From assembly GCA_009784725.1 (NCBI GenBank), contig WQXS01000015.1, positions 1 to 44,489 of the forward strand: 44,489 bases of DNA, written 5' to 3'. This document shows, piece after piece, positions 34,550 through 43,138 of the stretch; the first letter of the stretch is position 1; each line of letters starts with the position of its first letter. Origin of the DNA: Oscillospiraceae bacterium (lineage in GTDB: Bacteria; Bacillota; Clostridia; Oscillospirales; Oscillospiraceae). The notes below the pieces were generated by a model. That model had not been told where the DNA came from, did not search any database, and saw only the letters and a list, made by a program, of their open reading frames with translations. The position numbers and the translations under genes were made by a program.

Positions 34550-36451
34550 TCATTCTTTGTTGATGCACAGAATTATTTTTACATTAAATTCATTATTGCT
34601 TTTTTCAAAATTAGCCGAGTCGCCGTATTTTTCAACAATGGCTTTCACCGACGAAATGCCGATGCCTTCACCTTTGCGTTTTTGCGACATAAACTTATCG
34701 TTTTCAATTTGAATATTCCCGTCAAAGCTGTTGGTAATAACAATTGTCAGCATCTCTCCAAACAGCTTGGATTGAATTTTTATATATCTGTCTCCATCCG
34801 TTCTGCAGCATGCTTCGATGGCGTTTTCAATGCAATTGCCGAAAATAATACACAAATCCGTATCATTTATACCGGTATCTGCCGGAATTTCTGCATTTAT
34901 ATGAATATCTATGTTTTCTTTTTTTGCAATACTGAAATAATAATGTAATATGGAATTTACGGCAAAATTTTCGCAAAATGTGATATTTGAACTGTCCGGT
35001 ATTGATTTAAAAAGTTCGTCCAAATAACCGCTGAGCTTTTCATGCTCGAAGCCTTTATTATATGCTTTGATTGTAGTTAAATGCTGCCGCAAATCATGTT
35101 CCGCCCGTTTTGTTTCCGTAATATGAGAACTGAGCGCTGTGTAATATTCAGTTTTCGACTGTGAAATACCTTCAAGTACGGCAACCTCGGTGGTGAGCCG
35201 TTGCTGTTCATGAAACGCCTGCTCTTTTTCGCGCATTGTCGCAACAAAAATTGCAGAAGCCGCACACATTGCAAGAACTAACATAGCAACACCCGTAAGA
35301 TGATACTGCGGCATTAAAAAGATTGTCGGCAGGTAACCAAAATCAGTCAACACGGATAAAAAGAATACAATTAGACCAAAAACAAAATAAATCTGCGGTG
35401 TGTCAATTTTCCGCCTGAGTATAAATTGCCTGATTATAAGCGTAACCAATACATAAATAATTCCCGGGCCGTATATAATATAAACCCAATCCATTAAATG
35501 GCTCATCGGTAAAGTATCTATAAAAATAAATAAAACGGAAAATACCGTTGATATTCCGTAATAAATATACAACACAGGCTTGTGCAGTACCTTCGGGAAA
35601 AGAATGTTTATGATTGCAAGAGTTAATGCAGCGGAAACCGGGATGGAAATATACTGTAAACGAAGCATCACAAACCAGTCCAACTGCGGAAATAAAACCG
35701 AAAACACCACATTGCCCGTCACACCCACCCGTATAAACCATACTATACAAAACAAAGAAAAATATAACGCTGCACGATTTTGAATACGTGTAAAGAAAAG
35801 CAGGATAAATAGAAATGCCAATAGTAAAAAGCAGCCCAAAACTATATTGGTTTGATATTGCCCGGAAAGAATAATATCGACAATTTTTGTTCCCGTTCCG
35901 ATACGCCAGTATGCATGCCCCCAAGGTTCGCCGTACCGGTGGAAATGGTTTGACGATTGCTGCACTAAAACGATTTTGCCGTCAACACCCTGCGCCGTAA
36001 AGGTTATACGTCCGTTACCGGGGATGTCTTTTTCGGGGTCGGCACTTGTAAACCCGATATCGGCAAGCCATGCACCGTTTACATATAGCCTGTGTGTGTG
36101 TCCAAGTGATTGGCGGGTGAAAGTATACCATTTATTATCTTCTACTAAAAAGGTTATACGGCTTGTAAGATATGAATTGTGCTCTACTCCGGACCAATCG
36201 TGAGAATAATTATCACCGTCATAAGCTTCAAACTCCTCAGGTGTGAGCAGTTCATTATTTATAACCTCCAGACGGCCTGTAGGAATATAAGTGTAATTAT
36301 CAAAGTCGATTTCGCGTATATCATAAATACCGTCATCACTGAATTCGTATTTCTGGTTGGTTATAGGCTGGTCAAATAAAATAAGCCCGTATGCCAACAG
36401 TAAAATAAGCAGCAGGACTGAAAACGGCAGTAATAATTTTACAATCCTCAT
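34550..36451 (-). CDS. GHKL sensor histidine kinase, LytS/AgrC type
   Basis: 633 residues. An N-terminal membrane anchor (~5-28) precedes a ~170-residue extracytoplasmic domain of 7TMR-DISM/jelly-roll appearance (LGHTHRLYVNGAWLADIGF), then seven or so membrane segments (~200-405). The cytosolic kinase has the H-box EHDLRQHLTTIKAYNKG, the N-box FGNCIENAIEACC and the glycine box RKGEGIGISSVKAIVEKYG. It should phosphorylate the LytTR regulator encoded 4 bp upstream on the same strand. A peptide or sugar ligand is plausible. The pair diverges from the peptide-export operon. Confidence 0.85.
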   Translation of the reverse strand: MRIVKLLLPFSVLLLILLLAYGLILFDQPITNQKYEFSDDGIYDIREIDFDNYTYIPTGRLEVINNELLTPEEFEAYDGDNYSHDWSGVEHNSYLTSRITFLVEDNKWYTFTRQSLGHTHRLYVNGAWLADIGFTSADPEKDIPGNGRITFTAQGVDGKIVLVQQSSNHFHRYGEPWGHAYWRIGTGTKIVDIILSGQYQTNIVLGCFLLLAFLFILLFFTRIQNRAALYFSLFCIVWFIRVGVTGNVVFSVLFPQLDWFVMLRLQYISIPVSAALTLAIINILFPKVLHKPVLYIYYGISTVFSVLFIFIDTLPMSHLMDWVYIIYGPGIIYVLVTLIIRQFILRRKIDTPQIYFVFGLIVFFLSVLTDFGYLPTIFLMPQYHLTGVAMLVLAMCAASAIFVATMREKEQAFHEQQRLTTEVAVLEGISQSKTEYYTALSSHITETKRAEHDLRQHLTTIKAYNKGFEHEKLSGYLDELFKSIPDSSNITFCENFAVNSILHYYFSIAKKENIDIHINAEIPADTGINDTDLCIIFGNCIENAIEACCRTDGDRYIKIQSKLFGEMLTIVITNSFDGNIQIENDKFMSQKRKGEGIGISSVKAIVEKYGDSANFEKSNNEFNVKIILCINKE

Positions 36452-36455
36452 CCTA

Positions 36456-37181
36456 CTACTCCTGTGTTGTTACCATAAACATATAATCCTTGTACGTTTG
36501 TTTAATCGCTTTTTTATCACTTCTGCGTATGGGGATTTCTTTATCGTTGCTTAAAATGAATGAATCGGCTGACATTCTTTTGATATAATTCATATTAACA
36601 ATAAAAGACCGCTGTGTCCTGAGAAATGCGCCGCCTTCAAGCTGCTTTTCAAATTCGTGAAGGCGCATGAAGGTTTTGATTGTTTCTGCGCTAGTATGAA
36701 TATACGTATATTCCGAAATGACTTCAATGAAAGTAATGTCCTTCAGCAGCACCTTCATCATAAGCCTGTCCGACAATACTTCAATATATCTAAGTGATGA
36801 TGTAAATTTTTCATTACAGATTTCAAGAACTTTTTTCACTTCATGATATTCTACCGGCTTTATTAAGTATTGCAATGCATATACAGAGTATCCGTCCAGG
36901 CTGTGAGCAGTGCTGCCGGTCGTAAAAATAATAACCATATCATTATTGGTTTCACGTATCTTTTTTGCTGTTTCAATACCGTTTGTCCCTGGCATGTAAA
37001 TATCAAAAAATGCAATTTTTACATCGCCCGGCTTATTTGCAGTTAAATCCTTGAGAAAATCATCACCGTTGTTATAAACAAATATATTTACTTCACAGTT
37101 GATTTCATCAAAATACCGCTCAACCAAAAGACGCAATTGATTGGCGTCTTTTTCTATATCTTCACAAATCGCAATATCCAT
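36456..37181 (-). CDS. LytTR-family response regulator
   Basis: The ATG at 37181 is preferred (GGAG 9 bases upstream) over GTG at 37187. 241 residues. The receiver has an intact acidic pair (Glu7, Asp8), phospho-acceptor Asp60 (AFFDIYMPGTNG) and Lys in YLIKPV. The C-terminal LytTR DNA-binding domain has YTYIHTSAETIKTFMRLHEF, FLRTQRSFIVNMNYIKRM and DKEIPIRRSDKKAI. It is the AgrA-type partner of the kinase at 34550-36451 and is likely to act on the divergent export operon promoter. Confidence 0.9.
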   Translation of the reverse strand: MDIAICEDIEKDANQLRLLVERYFDEINCEVNIFVYNNGDDFLKDLTANKPGDVKIAFFDIYMPGTNGIETAKKIRETNNDMVIIFTTGSTAHSLDGYSVYALQYLIKPVEYHEVKKVLEICNEKFTSSLRYIEVLSDRLMMKVLLKDITFIEVISEYTYIHTSAETIKTFMRLHEFEKQLEGGAFLRTQRSFIVNMNYIKRMSADSFILSNDKEIPIRRSDKKAIKQTYKDYMFMVTTQE

Positions 37182-37523
37182 AAACACAAGCTCCGTTTTG
37201 TATGGTTTTTATAACAAGAGATCAAATTTCCTTTGCCGAGCAAAGCTATTTAATCAAGCGTTTCAACGAGGTAGGAGATTTTACTCCCTACTGTGAGCTA
37301 TATTGTACCCCCACTTATAGAAGAAGGGGACATCTTGACCGAGTTTTATACCGGTTCAATTGAGTCATATCTTACATTATGAACAACCGATTTACAAGAC
37401 ATCAAAATGTGTTGAACACGCATTCTATTGAATTAAAAAGCATTTCATTTAAGGTCTATTGATTTATCAATTGCCGATACATATTTTAGTGATAAAAGTA
37501 GTTGCTCGGAGGTACCAAAAGTC
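37182..37523. other. 342-bp divergent regulatory gap
   Basis: It separates the two-component genes (minus) from the export operon (plus). Besides the candidate promoter at 37459-37487 it holds an imperfect hairpin at 37271-37291 (GTAGGAG ... CTCCCTAC) and a small palindrome ATTGAT-TT-ATCAAT at 37458-37471 that overlaps the -35 box. These are candidate sites for the LytTR regulator. No ORF with a ribosome site was seen. Confidence 0.5.
37459..37487 (+). promoter_or_regulatory. Candidate promoter of the peptide-export operon
   Basis: TTGATT (37459-37464), 17-bp spacer, TATTTT (37482-37487), 37 bp before the ATG at 37524. The -35 lies inside the palindrome ATTGAT-TT-ATCAAT (37458-37471). The match is fair, not strong. 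Confidence 0.5.
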
Positions 37524-38048
37524 ATGGAAAACACATTCATGCGGCTCGCTGTATATGACAACACCGAAAAAGACCGTGAGCTCACCGTGTCATATATTTC
37601 CGCATATTTTGAACGTACAGATATACCGGTAAAAATTCATCGTTTTTATGATACAAACGGTCTCATAGATGCTTTCCGCCATGACCGGTTTACAGCGGTT
37701 TTTATCGGCATGGACAGTATGAATGAAGTGGATGCGGCTTGGATTATCCGAAAATTCGCTCCCGGTTGTTCTCTTGTAATAATGAGCAACAGCGGAGATT
37801 ACAGCCTGGAAGGATATAGACTCGAAGCATTTAATTACTGGCTAAAGCCGGTTGGCTCCGAAAAAGCCGGAGAAACGTTGGAGCGTTTGATGGCACACCA
37901 TACCGTACCTCATACGAAAGATTTTAAACGCAATATTACACACCTTTCTGAACATGACCTTGAAGGTATCGCAGCAGCGGGACTGCCACCCGATGAGCAA
38001 AGGAAAAAACAAAAGGAGTTGCATGTAAATGGAAAACTCATTATTTAG
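37524..38048 (+). CDS. Degenerate receiver-like protein heading the export operon
   Basis: 174 residues. The first ~115 align by eye with the receiver of the LytTR regulator next door (LAVYDNTEKD versus IAICEDIEKD; FNYWLKPV versus LQYLIKPV). The acidic pair is Asp12-Asn13 and the phospho-acceptor position is Gly62 instead of Asp, though Asp64 is nearby. There is no LytTR or other DNA-binding domain. The tail contains LSEHDLEGIAAAG (141-153), which resembles the LxxxxLxxVAGG ends of the precursor leaders here, then a basic stretch. It is probably not phosphorylated. A modulator role is inferred. It overlaps the secretion gene by 20 bp. Confidence 0.6.
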   Translation: MENTFMRLAVYDNTEKDRELTVSYISAYFERTDIPVKIHRFYDTNGLIDAFRHDRFTAVFIGMDSMNEVDAAWIIRKFAPGCSLVIMSNSGDYSLEGYRLEAFNYWLKPVGSEKAGETLERLMAHHTVPHTKDFKRNITHLSEHDLEGIAAAGLPPDEQRKKQKELHVNGKLII

Positions 38049-38604
38049 AAAAAGTGCATTAGATAAAATATCATCACCGGAGCAGCTGAACGAATATATG
38101 AAGGTAGCGGGGCCGGGTGTGTGGGCGATACTTGCGGGTCTTGCTGTTACCTTTGCGGCGTTTATCGTTTGGGGTTTAATGGGTTCAATACCTGAAACGG
38201 TAGATATCACCGGCACAATGCTGTCTCCCGATAACGGTGTAATGGCGGTATATTCGTATTTACCTATTGACGAAACGAAGTATCTTCAACCCGGCATGAA
38301 AGTCCGGGTATCACCGGATTACGCACCAAGGGAGCAGTACGGATATATCTACGGTACTGTAAAAAGTGTCGGAAGTATGCCTGTAAGTGTAGAAAATCTC
38401 AGAGCGGCTTTAGGTGACAGCTTTGACATGATATACCTGCCGTCGGGTAACGTGATAGAAGTGGTTATCAAACTTGAAGTATTGGATGGCAACCCGCGCT
38501 GGTCGACAGCTAAAGGCGCATCGGTTGAAGTCATCATTGGCTCAACCTGTTTAGTGGATGTAATAACAGCGGAACGCAAACCTTACGAACTGATGTTCAG
38601 GTGA
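38029..38604 (+). CDS. NHLM-type secretion protein (HlyD-like), short form
   Basis: 191 residues. LFRKSALDKISSPEQLNEYM is the start typical of NHLM bacteriocin system secretion proteins. One membrane segment (~31-53) is followed by a periplasm/wall-side beta-barrel-like part with PGMKVRVSPDYAPREQYGYI and GASVEVIIGSTCLVDVI. It lacks the long coiled coil of Gram-negative HlyD proteins and would act with the two following ABC transporters. The start overlaps the receiver-like gene; GGAG lies 10 bases upstream. Confidence 0.85.
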   Translation: MENSLFRKSALDKISSPEQLNEYMKVAGPGVWAILAGLAVTFAAFIVWGLMGSIPETVDITGTMLSPDNGVMAVYSYLPIDETKYLQPGMKVRVSPDYAPREQYGYIYGTVKSVGSMPVSVENLRAALGDSFDMIYLPSGNVIEVVIKLEVLDGNPRWSTAKGASVEVIIGSTCLVDVITAERKPYELMFR

Positions 38605-38606
38605 GG

Positions 38607-38687
38607 TGTCATTCTGAGGGAGTGTAGCGACTGAAGAATCTGTTTCGATGAATTTTGACAAGATCCTTCGCTTTGCTCAGGATGACA
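38607..38687. repeat. 81-bp element with terminal inverted repeats
   Basis: It begins TGTCATTCTGAG and ends CTCAGGATGACA, and its two halves are imperfectly complementary (GAAGAATCTG / AAGATCCTTCG). It has the form of a REP- or MITE-like element. It starts 3 bp after the secretion gene stop and ends 14 bp before the next ATG; the GGGAG ribosome site of the exporter lies just beyond its right edge. TGTCATTCTGAG-type palindromes are a widespread intergenic repeat class. Confidence 0.8.
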
Positions 38688-38701
38688 TGGGAGATTAATT
38701 A

Positions 38702-40879
38702 ATGAAAGCAAAAGCAGCAAAAACACCATTCATAATGCAGATGGAAGCTCTTGAATGCGGAGCGGCTTCCTTGTGTATGGTATTGGCATATTATGGTAAA
38801 TGGATACCGCTTGAACAGGTGCGCTCAGACTGCGGAGTATCACGTGACGGCAGTAATGCACGAAATATCTACCGTGCAGCCGTATCATATGGATTAAAAC
38901 CCACAGCGTACCGCATGGAGCCGGCAGAGCTTCGCGATGTGAAGTGTCCCGCTATCATACACTGGAACTTTAATCATTTTGTGGTCTTAAACGGCTTTAA
39001 GAAAAAATGTGCAGTCATAAACGACCCCGGACGAGGAACAACTGAGGTATCGCTCGAAGAATTCGACAGGTCGTTTACCGGAATAGTGATGACATTTGAG
39101 ACTACAGATGAATTTATAAAAGAAGGAAAACCACGCAGTGTTTTACGTTTTGCAATGAGCCGTCTCAAAGGAACGATTCCCGCATTTGTATTTGTGTTCC
39201 TAATGGGTATCTTCGCTTCAATGATAGATATACTCAACCCCGTGTTTACACGTATATTCATGGACGATATCCTGTCGGGCAGAAACAGGTCATGGCTGAT
39301 GCCGTTTATCATAGCTATGTTGCTGGTTTTGCTTGTAAGGCTTATCTTGTCCGTTATTAATGCGGTATGCCGTCTTCGTATGGAAGGTAAGTTCGCCATA
39401 ACCGCAAACGCCGAGTTTATGTGGCATGTGCTTCGGTTACCGATGGAGTTTTTCTCACAACGTTATGCAGGTGATATCCTCATGCGCCAGTCTTCAAACG
39501 AAGGTATCGCAAGCATGCTCATATCACAGTTCTCACCGATACTCATAAACATGGGTCTGATGATCTTTTACTTCATCATGCTTCTGCAGTATAACCCGAT
39601 ACTTACAGCTATAGGCATCGGTTCTGCAGTGCTGAACATGGTGTTTTCGCAGTATATGGCGAAGAAAAGTGTCACCTTTGCACGGCAGTCACAATCATCG
39701 GGCGGTAATCTCAGCAGTGTCACTATGTCGAGCATAGACATGATTGAAACTATCAAAGCATCCGGAGCCGAGGGCGGCATATTCGAGCGGTATGCAGGTT
39801 ATCTTGCAAAACAGCACAATGCGGGTATAGCAGGCGAACGTTTTTCGATGAAATTCGGTCTGATACCATCGGTGGTAAGCCAGATACTCAACATCGTTGT
39901 AATGATGATTGGTGTTGCTTTTATCATGGACGGGCATATGACAATCGGAACTATGGCTGCATTCCAAGGCTTCCTCGGTTCGTTTCTCGCACCCGTCGGT
40001 CAGTTCTCGGGCATCCTGCAAAGCCTGACAACAATGCGTACAAACATGGAACGTATCGAGGACGTAATGAATTACAAGGTCGAGCCTTCAGCAAGTGAGA
40101 ACACAAGAGAACCGTCCCCTCTGTGCTCAAGAGAACCGTCCCCCTGTCTTGGTGGTAAGCTGTCCGGCGCATTGAAGATAGATAATGTTACCTTTGGGTA
40201 CAATAAATTATCCGACCCGTTGATTAAGAATTTCTCACTTGATTTGCAACCGGGCAAGTCTGTTGCAATCGTCGGTGCGTCCGGGTCGGGCAAGTCAACG
40301 CTCGCCAAGCTAATCACAGGGTTGTACGAACCCTGGGAGGGTGAAATACTTTTTGATGGCAAACACAGGCTCGAAATAGATAACTATTCATTCCGCAGCA
40401 GCGTGTCCATGGTAGACCAGGAAATCATGTTGTTCGAGGACACGGTGGCGGAAAACATCCGTATGTGGGACCCCTCGATAGAAGATTTTGCCGTAATTCT
40501 CGCCGCTCGTGATGCGGACATTCACGAAACCATCGTTACACGCCCAGGCGGGTATAACCAGATAGTTGCGGAAAACGGTAAAAACTTCTCGGGCGGTCAG
40601 CGCCAGAGACTTGAAATTGCACGGGTTTTAGCACAAGAACCTGTTATTGCAATTTTGGATGAAGCTACAAGTGCACTCGATGCCAAAACCGAAGAAACTG
40701 TTATGACTAATATCCGGAAAATTGGTTGTTCCTGTATCGTCATTGCACACCGTCTTTCCACAGTACGCGACTGCGACGAAATTATCGTCCTCGAAAAAGG
40801 CGACGTCGTAGAACGCGGCACACATGATGAACTATACGCCATGTCCGGCAAATACGCCGAGTTGGTGGCTACGGAGTAA
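38702..40879 (+). CDS. NHLP-type peptidase/permease/ATPase peptide exporter
   Basis: 725 residues in three parts. The C39 peptidase (~1-140) has Gln13, nucleophile Cys19 (ALECGAASLCMVL), His92 (NFNHFVVLNG) and Asp108 (VINDPGRG), so it is intact and should cut after double glycine. The membrane domain (~150-450) precedes the ATPase: Walker A VGASGSGKSTLAK, signature FSGGQRQRLEIA, Walker B VIAILDEATSALDA, and the switch His in IVIAHRLST. It should mature and export the precursor peptides at 43.1 kb onward. Residues 469-482 (REPSPLCSREPSPC) are encoded by a dispersed repeat and sit in the linker before the ATPase. Confidence 0.92.
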   Translation: MKAKAAKTPFIMQMEALECGAASLCMVLAYYGKWIPLEQVRSDCGVSRDGSNARNIYRAAVSYGLKPTAYRMEPAELRDVKCPAIIHWNFNHFVVLNGFKKKCAVINDPGRGTTEVSLEEFDRSFTGIVMTFETTDEFIKEGKPRSVLRFAMSRLKGTIPAFVFVFLMGIFASMIDILNPVFTRIFMDDILSGRNRSWLMPFIIAMLLVLLVRLILSVINAVCRLRMEGKFAITANAEFMWHVLRLPMEFFSQRYAGDILMRQSSNEGIASMLISQFSPILINMGLMIFYFIMLLQYNPILTAIGIGSAVLNMVFSQYMAKKSVTFARQSQSSGGNLSSVTMSSIDMIETIKASGAEGGIFERYAGYLAKQHNAGIAGERFSMKFGLIPSVVSQILNIVVMMIGVAFIMDGHMTIGTMAAFQGFLGSFLAPVGQFSGILQSLTTMRTNMERIEDVMNYKVEPSASENTREPSPLCSREPSPCLGGKLSGALKIDNVTFGYNKLSDPLIKNFSLDLQPGKSVAIVGASGSGKSTLAKLITGLYEPWEGEILFDGKHRLEIDNYSFRSSVSMVDQEIMLFEDTVAENIRMWDPSIEDFAVILAARDADIHETIVTRPGGYNQIVAENGKNFSGGQRQRLEIARVLAQEPVIAILDEATSALDAKTEETVMTNIRKIGCSCIVIAHRLSTVRDCDEIIVLEKGDVVERGTHDELYAMSGKYAELVATE
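40104..40150. repeat. Dispersed repeat read in frame inside the exporter
   Basis: CAAGAGAACCGTCCCC occurs at 40104-40119 and again at 40128-40143 (24-bp period, so in frame), ending CTGTCTT at 40150. Read in reverse it is the GACAGGGGAC-type element found at 10212 and 44254. It encodes residues ~468-482 between the membrane and ATPase domains without disrupting either. Confidence 0.8.
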
Positions 40880-40948
40880 TAGGGCACAGGGCACAGGGGC
40901 TAGGAGTAAGGTGACGAGAGAACGGAAGATAAACGGGAGAATAAATTC

Positions 40949-43111
40949 TTGAAAGAAATCAATATTTTTGATGACCAGCTTGATATACGCAAGACCGGCG
41001 ACGATATGATGTTCGAGGGTGCCTTTGACGACCTCTTATCAATACTGCAACTGCGGCCCGATATGAAGCAGGCCGATATATCCGATGCGGTTGTTGAAAT
41101 ACTCACACACCTCAGATTAAAGATACCTGAAGTACCGCCGGAGCTTACTGACCCCGAAGCCCGGATTGAATACATGCTGCGCCCGTCGGGTGCAATGCGC
41201 CGCAGGGTTGAGCTAAAAGGTCAGTGGTGGAAGGATTCGGTCGACCCGTTCTTTGGCTGTACCATAGACGGCGACCCTGTCGCAATTTTACCAAGCAAAT
41301 CAGGCGGTTACACTTACCGTGACAAGGACGGTAAAAAGATTAAAGTAAACAAAGAAACAGCAAAAAATATAGGCGAGGATGCATTTTGCTTCTACAAGCC
41401 GTTTGCATTAAAGAAACTAAGACTTATCGACTTTGCGCTCTTTATGATAAAGAACGTACGTATACCCGACTTTGTATATGTGCTGATAATATCGCTTATT
41501 GTAGCACTATTAGGACTTACATCACCATACGTGCAAAGCCAGCTGTATGGAACCGTCATTCCATCGGGCATCAAGACGAACATCCTCGCTGTCGGGTTCC
41601 TACTTGCGGGTACTGCTATAGGTTCGATACTGTTTGGGCTTGCACAGAGCCTTGTGCTTACACGTTTTTCGACACTGTTCATCCGTGTTCAAAACGCCGC
41701 TATGATGCGTGTACTGTCACTGCCTGTTACATTTTTCAAGGATTATGCTGCAGGCGAGGTTGCAAGCCGTATGGGCAGCCTGACATCTTTATGCCAGACC
41801 ATTTCAAACACGTTTATGTCTACGGGGCTGACTGCAGTATTCTCACTGGTATTCCTGTTCCAGATGCAGTATTACGCACCAAGTATGGTAGCACCTGCAT
41901 TTCTTGTAATACTGACTATGCTGACGGTTTCTATTCTTACTACTGTACTTAACATGAAGATATCACGAAAACGCATGAATGCAAGTGCGAAGCTCTCGGC
42001 ACTTCTCTTTGCACTCATAAGCGGTATACAGAAGATAAAACTTACGGGTGCTCAGAAACGTGCGTTTGCAAAATGGGCTGCAAACTGCAAGGAAATCGGG
42101 TGTCTTACATATTCACCCCCGATTTTTCTAAGACTGCTCGAACCTATAAATCTCATCATCTCACTCGGCGGTGGAATCTTGATGTACTATGTTGCAGGTG
42201 CTTCGGGTATCGGTACTGCCGATTATCTTGCATTTATGGCAGCATACGGTTCGATGTCGGGAGCTATTATGATGCTTTCAGGGCTTGCTCATACATTTAC
42301 CGATATCCGTGTCAACCTTGAAATGGTACGTCCTATCATGGAATGTGAGCCGGAAGTGCATGAAAACAAGAAACAGCTTACATCGCTGTCAGGCATGATG
42401 GAAATGAATAACGTATCATTTCGTTACCGTGAAGACGGACCTTTGATACTTGATAACATAAACCTGAAAATCCGTCCCGGTGAATATGTTGCAATAGTCG
42501 GGAAAACAGGCTGCGGTAAGTCTACCCTGCTAAGATTATTGCTCGGTTTTGAAACACCTGAAACGGGTGACATCTACTATGACGGGCATAGCCTTTCTAG
42601 TCTTGATTTACGTGCACTGCGCCAGTGTATAGGTGTTGACCTGCAAAACGGCAAGCTGATGGCAGGTTCGATATTTTCAAACATCGTTGTAACAGCACCT
42701 TGGAAAACACTTGATGATGCATGGGAAGCCGCCGAGCTTGCGGGTATCGCACAGGATATCCGAGAGATGCCGATGGGTATGCACACCATGATTGCCGAAG
42801 GCGGCGGCGGTGTTTCCGGCGGGCAAAGACAACGCCTGCTCATTGCACGTTCTCTTATTTCCAAACCGAAGATGATTTTCTTCGACGAAGCAACAAGCGC
42901 ACTTGACAACATCACCCAAAAGCATGTTGCACAGTCGATAGACGGGCTAAAAGCAACACGCATTATAATCGCTCACAGACTCTCTACAATACGAGGCTGT
43001 GACCGTGTGATCATGCTCGACACCGGCAAAATAATCGAGCAGGGCGGATATGACGAGCTTATGGATAAACAAGGCGAGTTCTATGAGCTTGTGAAACGCC
43101 AGACAGTGTAA
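40949..43111 (+). CDS. Second NHLP-type ABC transporter (permease/ATPase)
   Basis: 720 residues from TTG 40949; GGGAGA precedes it. The N-terminal ~170 residues are cytosolic and not a C39 peptidase; they contain DPFFGCTIDGDPVAIL and SGGYTYRDKDGKKIKV, as in the NHLP ATPase/permease partner proteins. The membrane domain (~175-480) precedes an ATPase with IVGKTGCGKSTLLRLLLG, VSGGQRQRLLIA and IFFDEATSALDN. It follows the peptidase-bearing transporter by 69 bp and presumably works with it. The gap 40880-40948 contains GGGCACAGGGCACAGGGG, a short low-complexity repeat. Confidence 0.9.
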   Translation: MKEINIFDDQLDIRKTGDDMMFEGAFDDLLSILQLRPDMKQADISDAVVEILTHLRLKIPEVPPELTDPEARIEYMLRPSGAMRRRVELKGQWWKDSVDPFFGCTIDGDPVAILPSKSGGYTYRDKDGKKIKVNKETAKNIGEDAFCFYKPFALKKLRLIDFALFMIKNVRIPDFVYVLIISLIVALLGLTSPYVQSQLYGTVIPSGIKTNILAVGFLLAGTAIGSILFGLAQSLVLTRFSTLFIRVQNAAMMRVLSLPVTFFKDYAAGEVASRMGSLTSLCQTISNTFMSTGLTAVFSLVFLFQMQYYAPSMVAPAFLVILTMLTVSILTTVLNMKISRKRMNASAKLSALLFALISGIQKIKLTGAQKRAFAKWAANCKEIGCLTYSPPIFLRLLEPINLIISLGGGILMYYVAGASGIGTADYLAFMAAYGSMSGAIMMLSGLAHTFTDIRVNLEMVRPIMECEPEVHENKKQLTSLSGMMEMNNVSFRYREDGPLILDNINLKIRPGEYVAIVGKTGCGKSTLLRLLLGFETPETGDIYYDGHSLSSLDLRALRQCIGVDLQNGKLMAGSIFSNIVVTAPWKTLDDAWEAAELAGIAQDIREMPMGMHTMIAEGGGGVSGGQRQRLLIARSLISKPKMIFFDEATSALDNITQKHVAQSIDGLKATRIIIAHRLSTIRGCDRVIMLDTGKIIEQGGYDELMDKQGEFYELVKRQTV

Positions 43112-43138
43112 CTAACTCAAACAAAAAGGAGAGTGAAC

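Noticed and set aside
35403-35924. 173-codon frame overlapping the histidine kinase
   Set aside because: It is another frame of the kinase membrane region on the same strand; it has no domain and no ribosome site.
41386-41952. Long open frame (188 codons) overlapping the second ABC transporter in another frame
   Set aside because: It lies entirely inside the transporter gene, and its translation is cysteine/tyrosine-rich noise with no motif or ribosome site.
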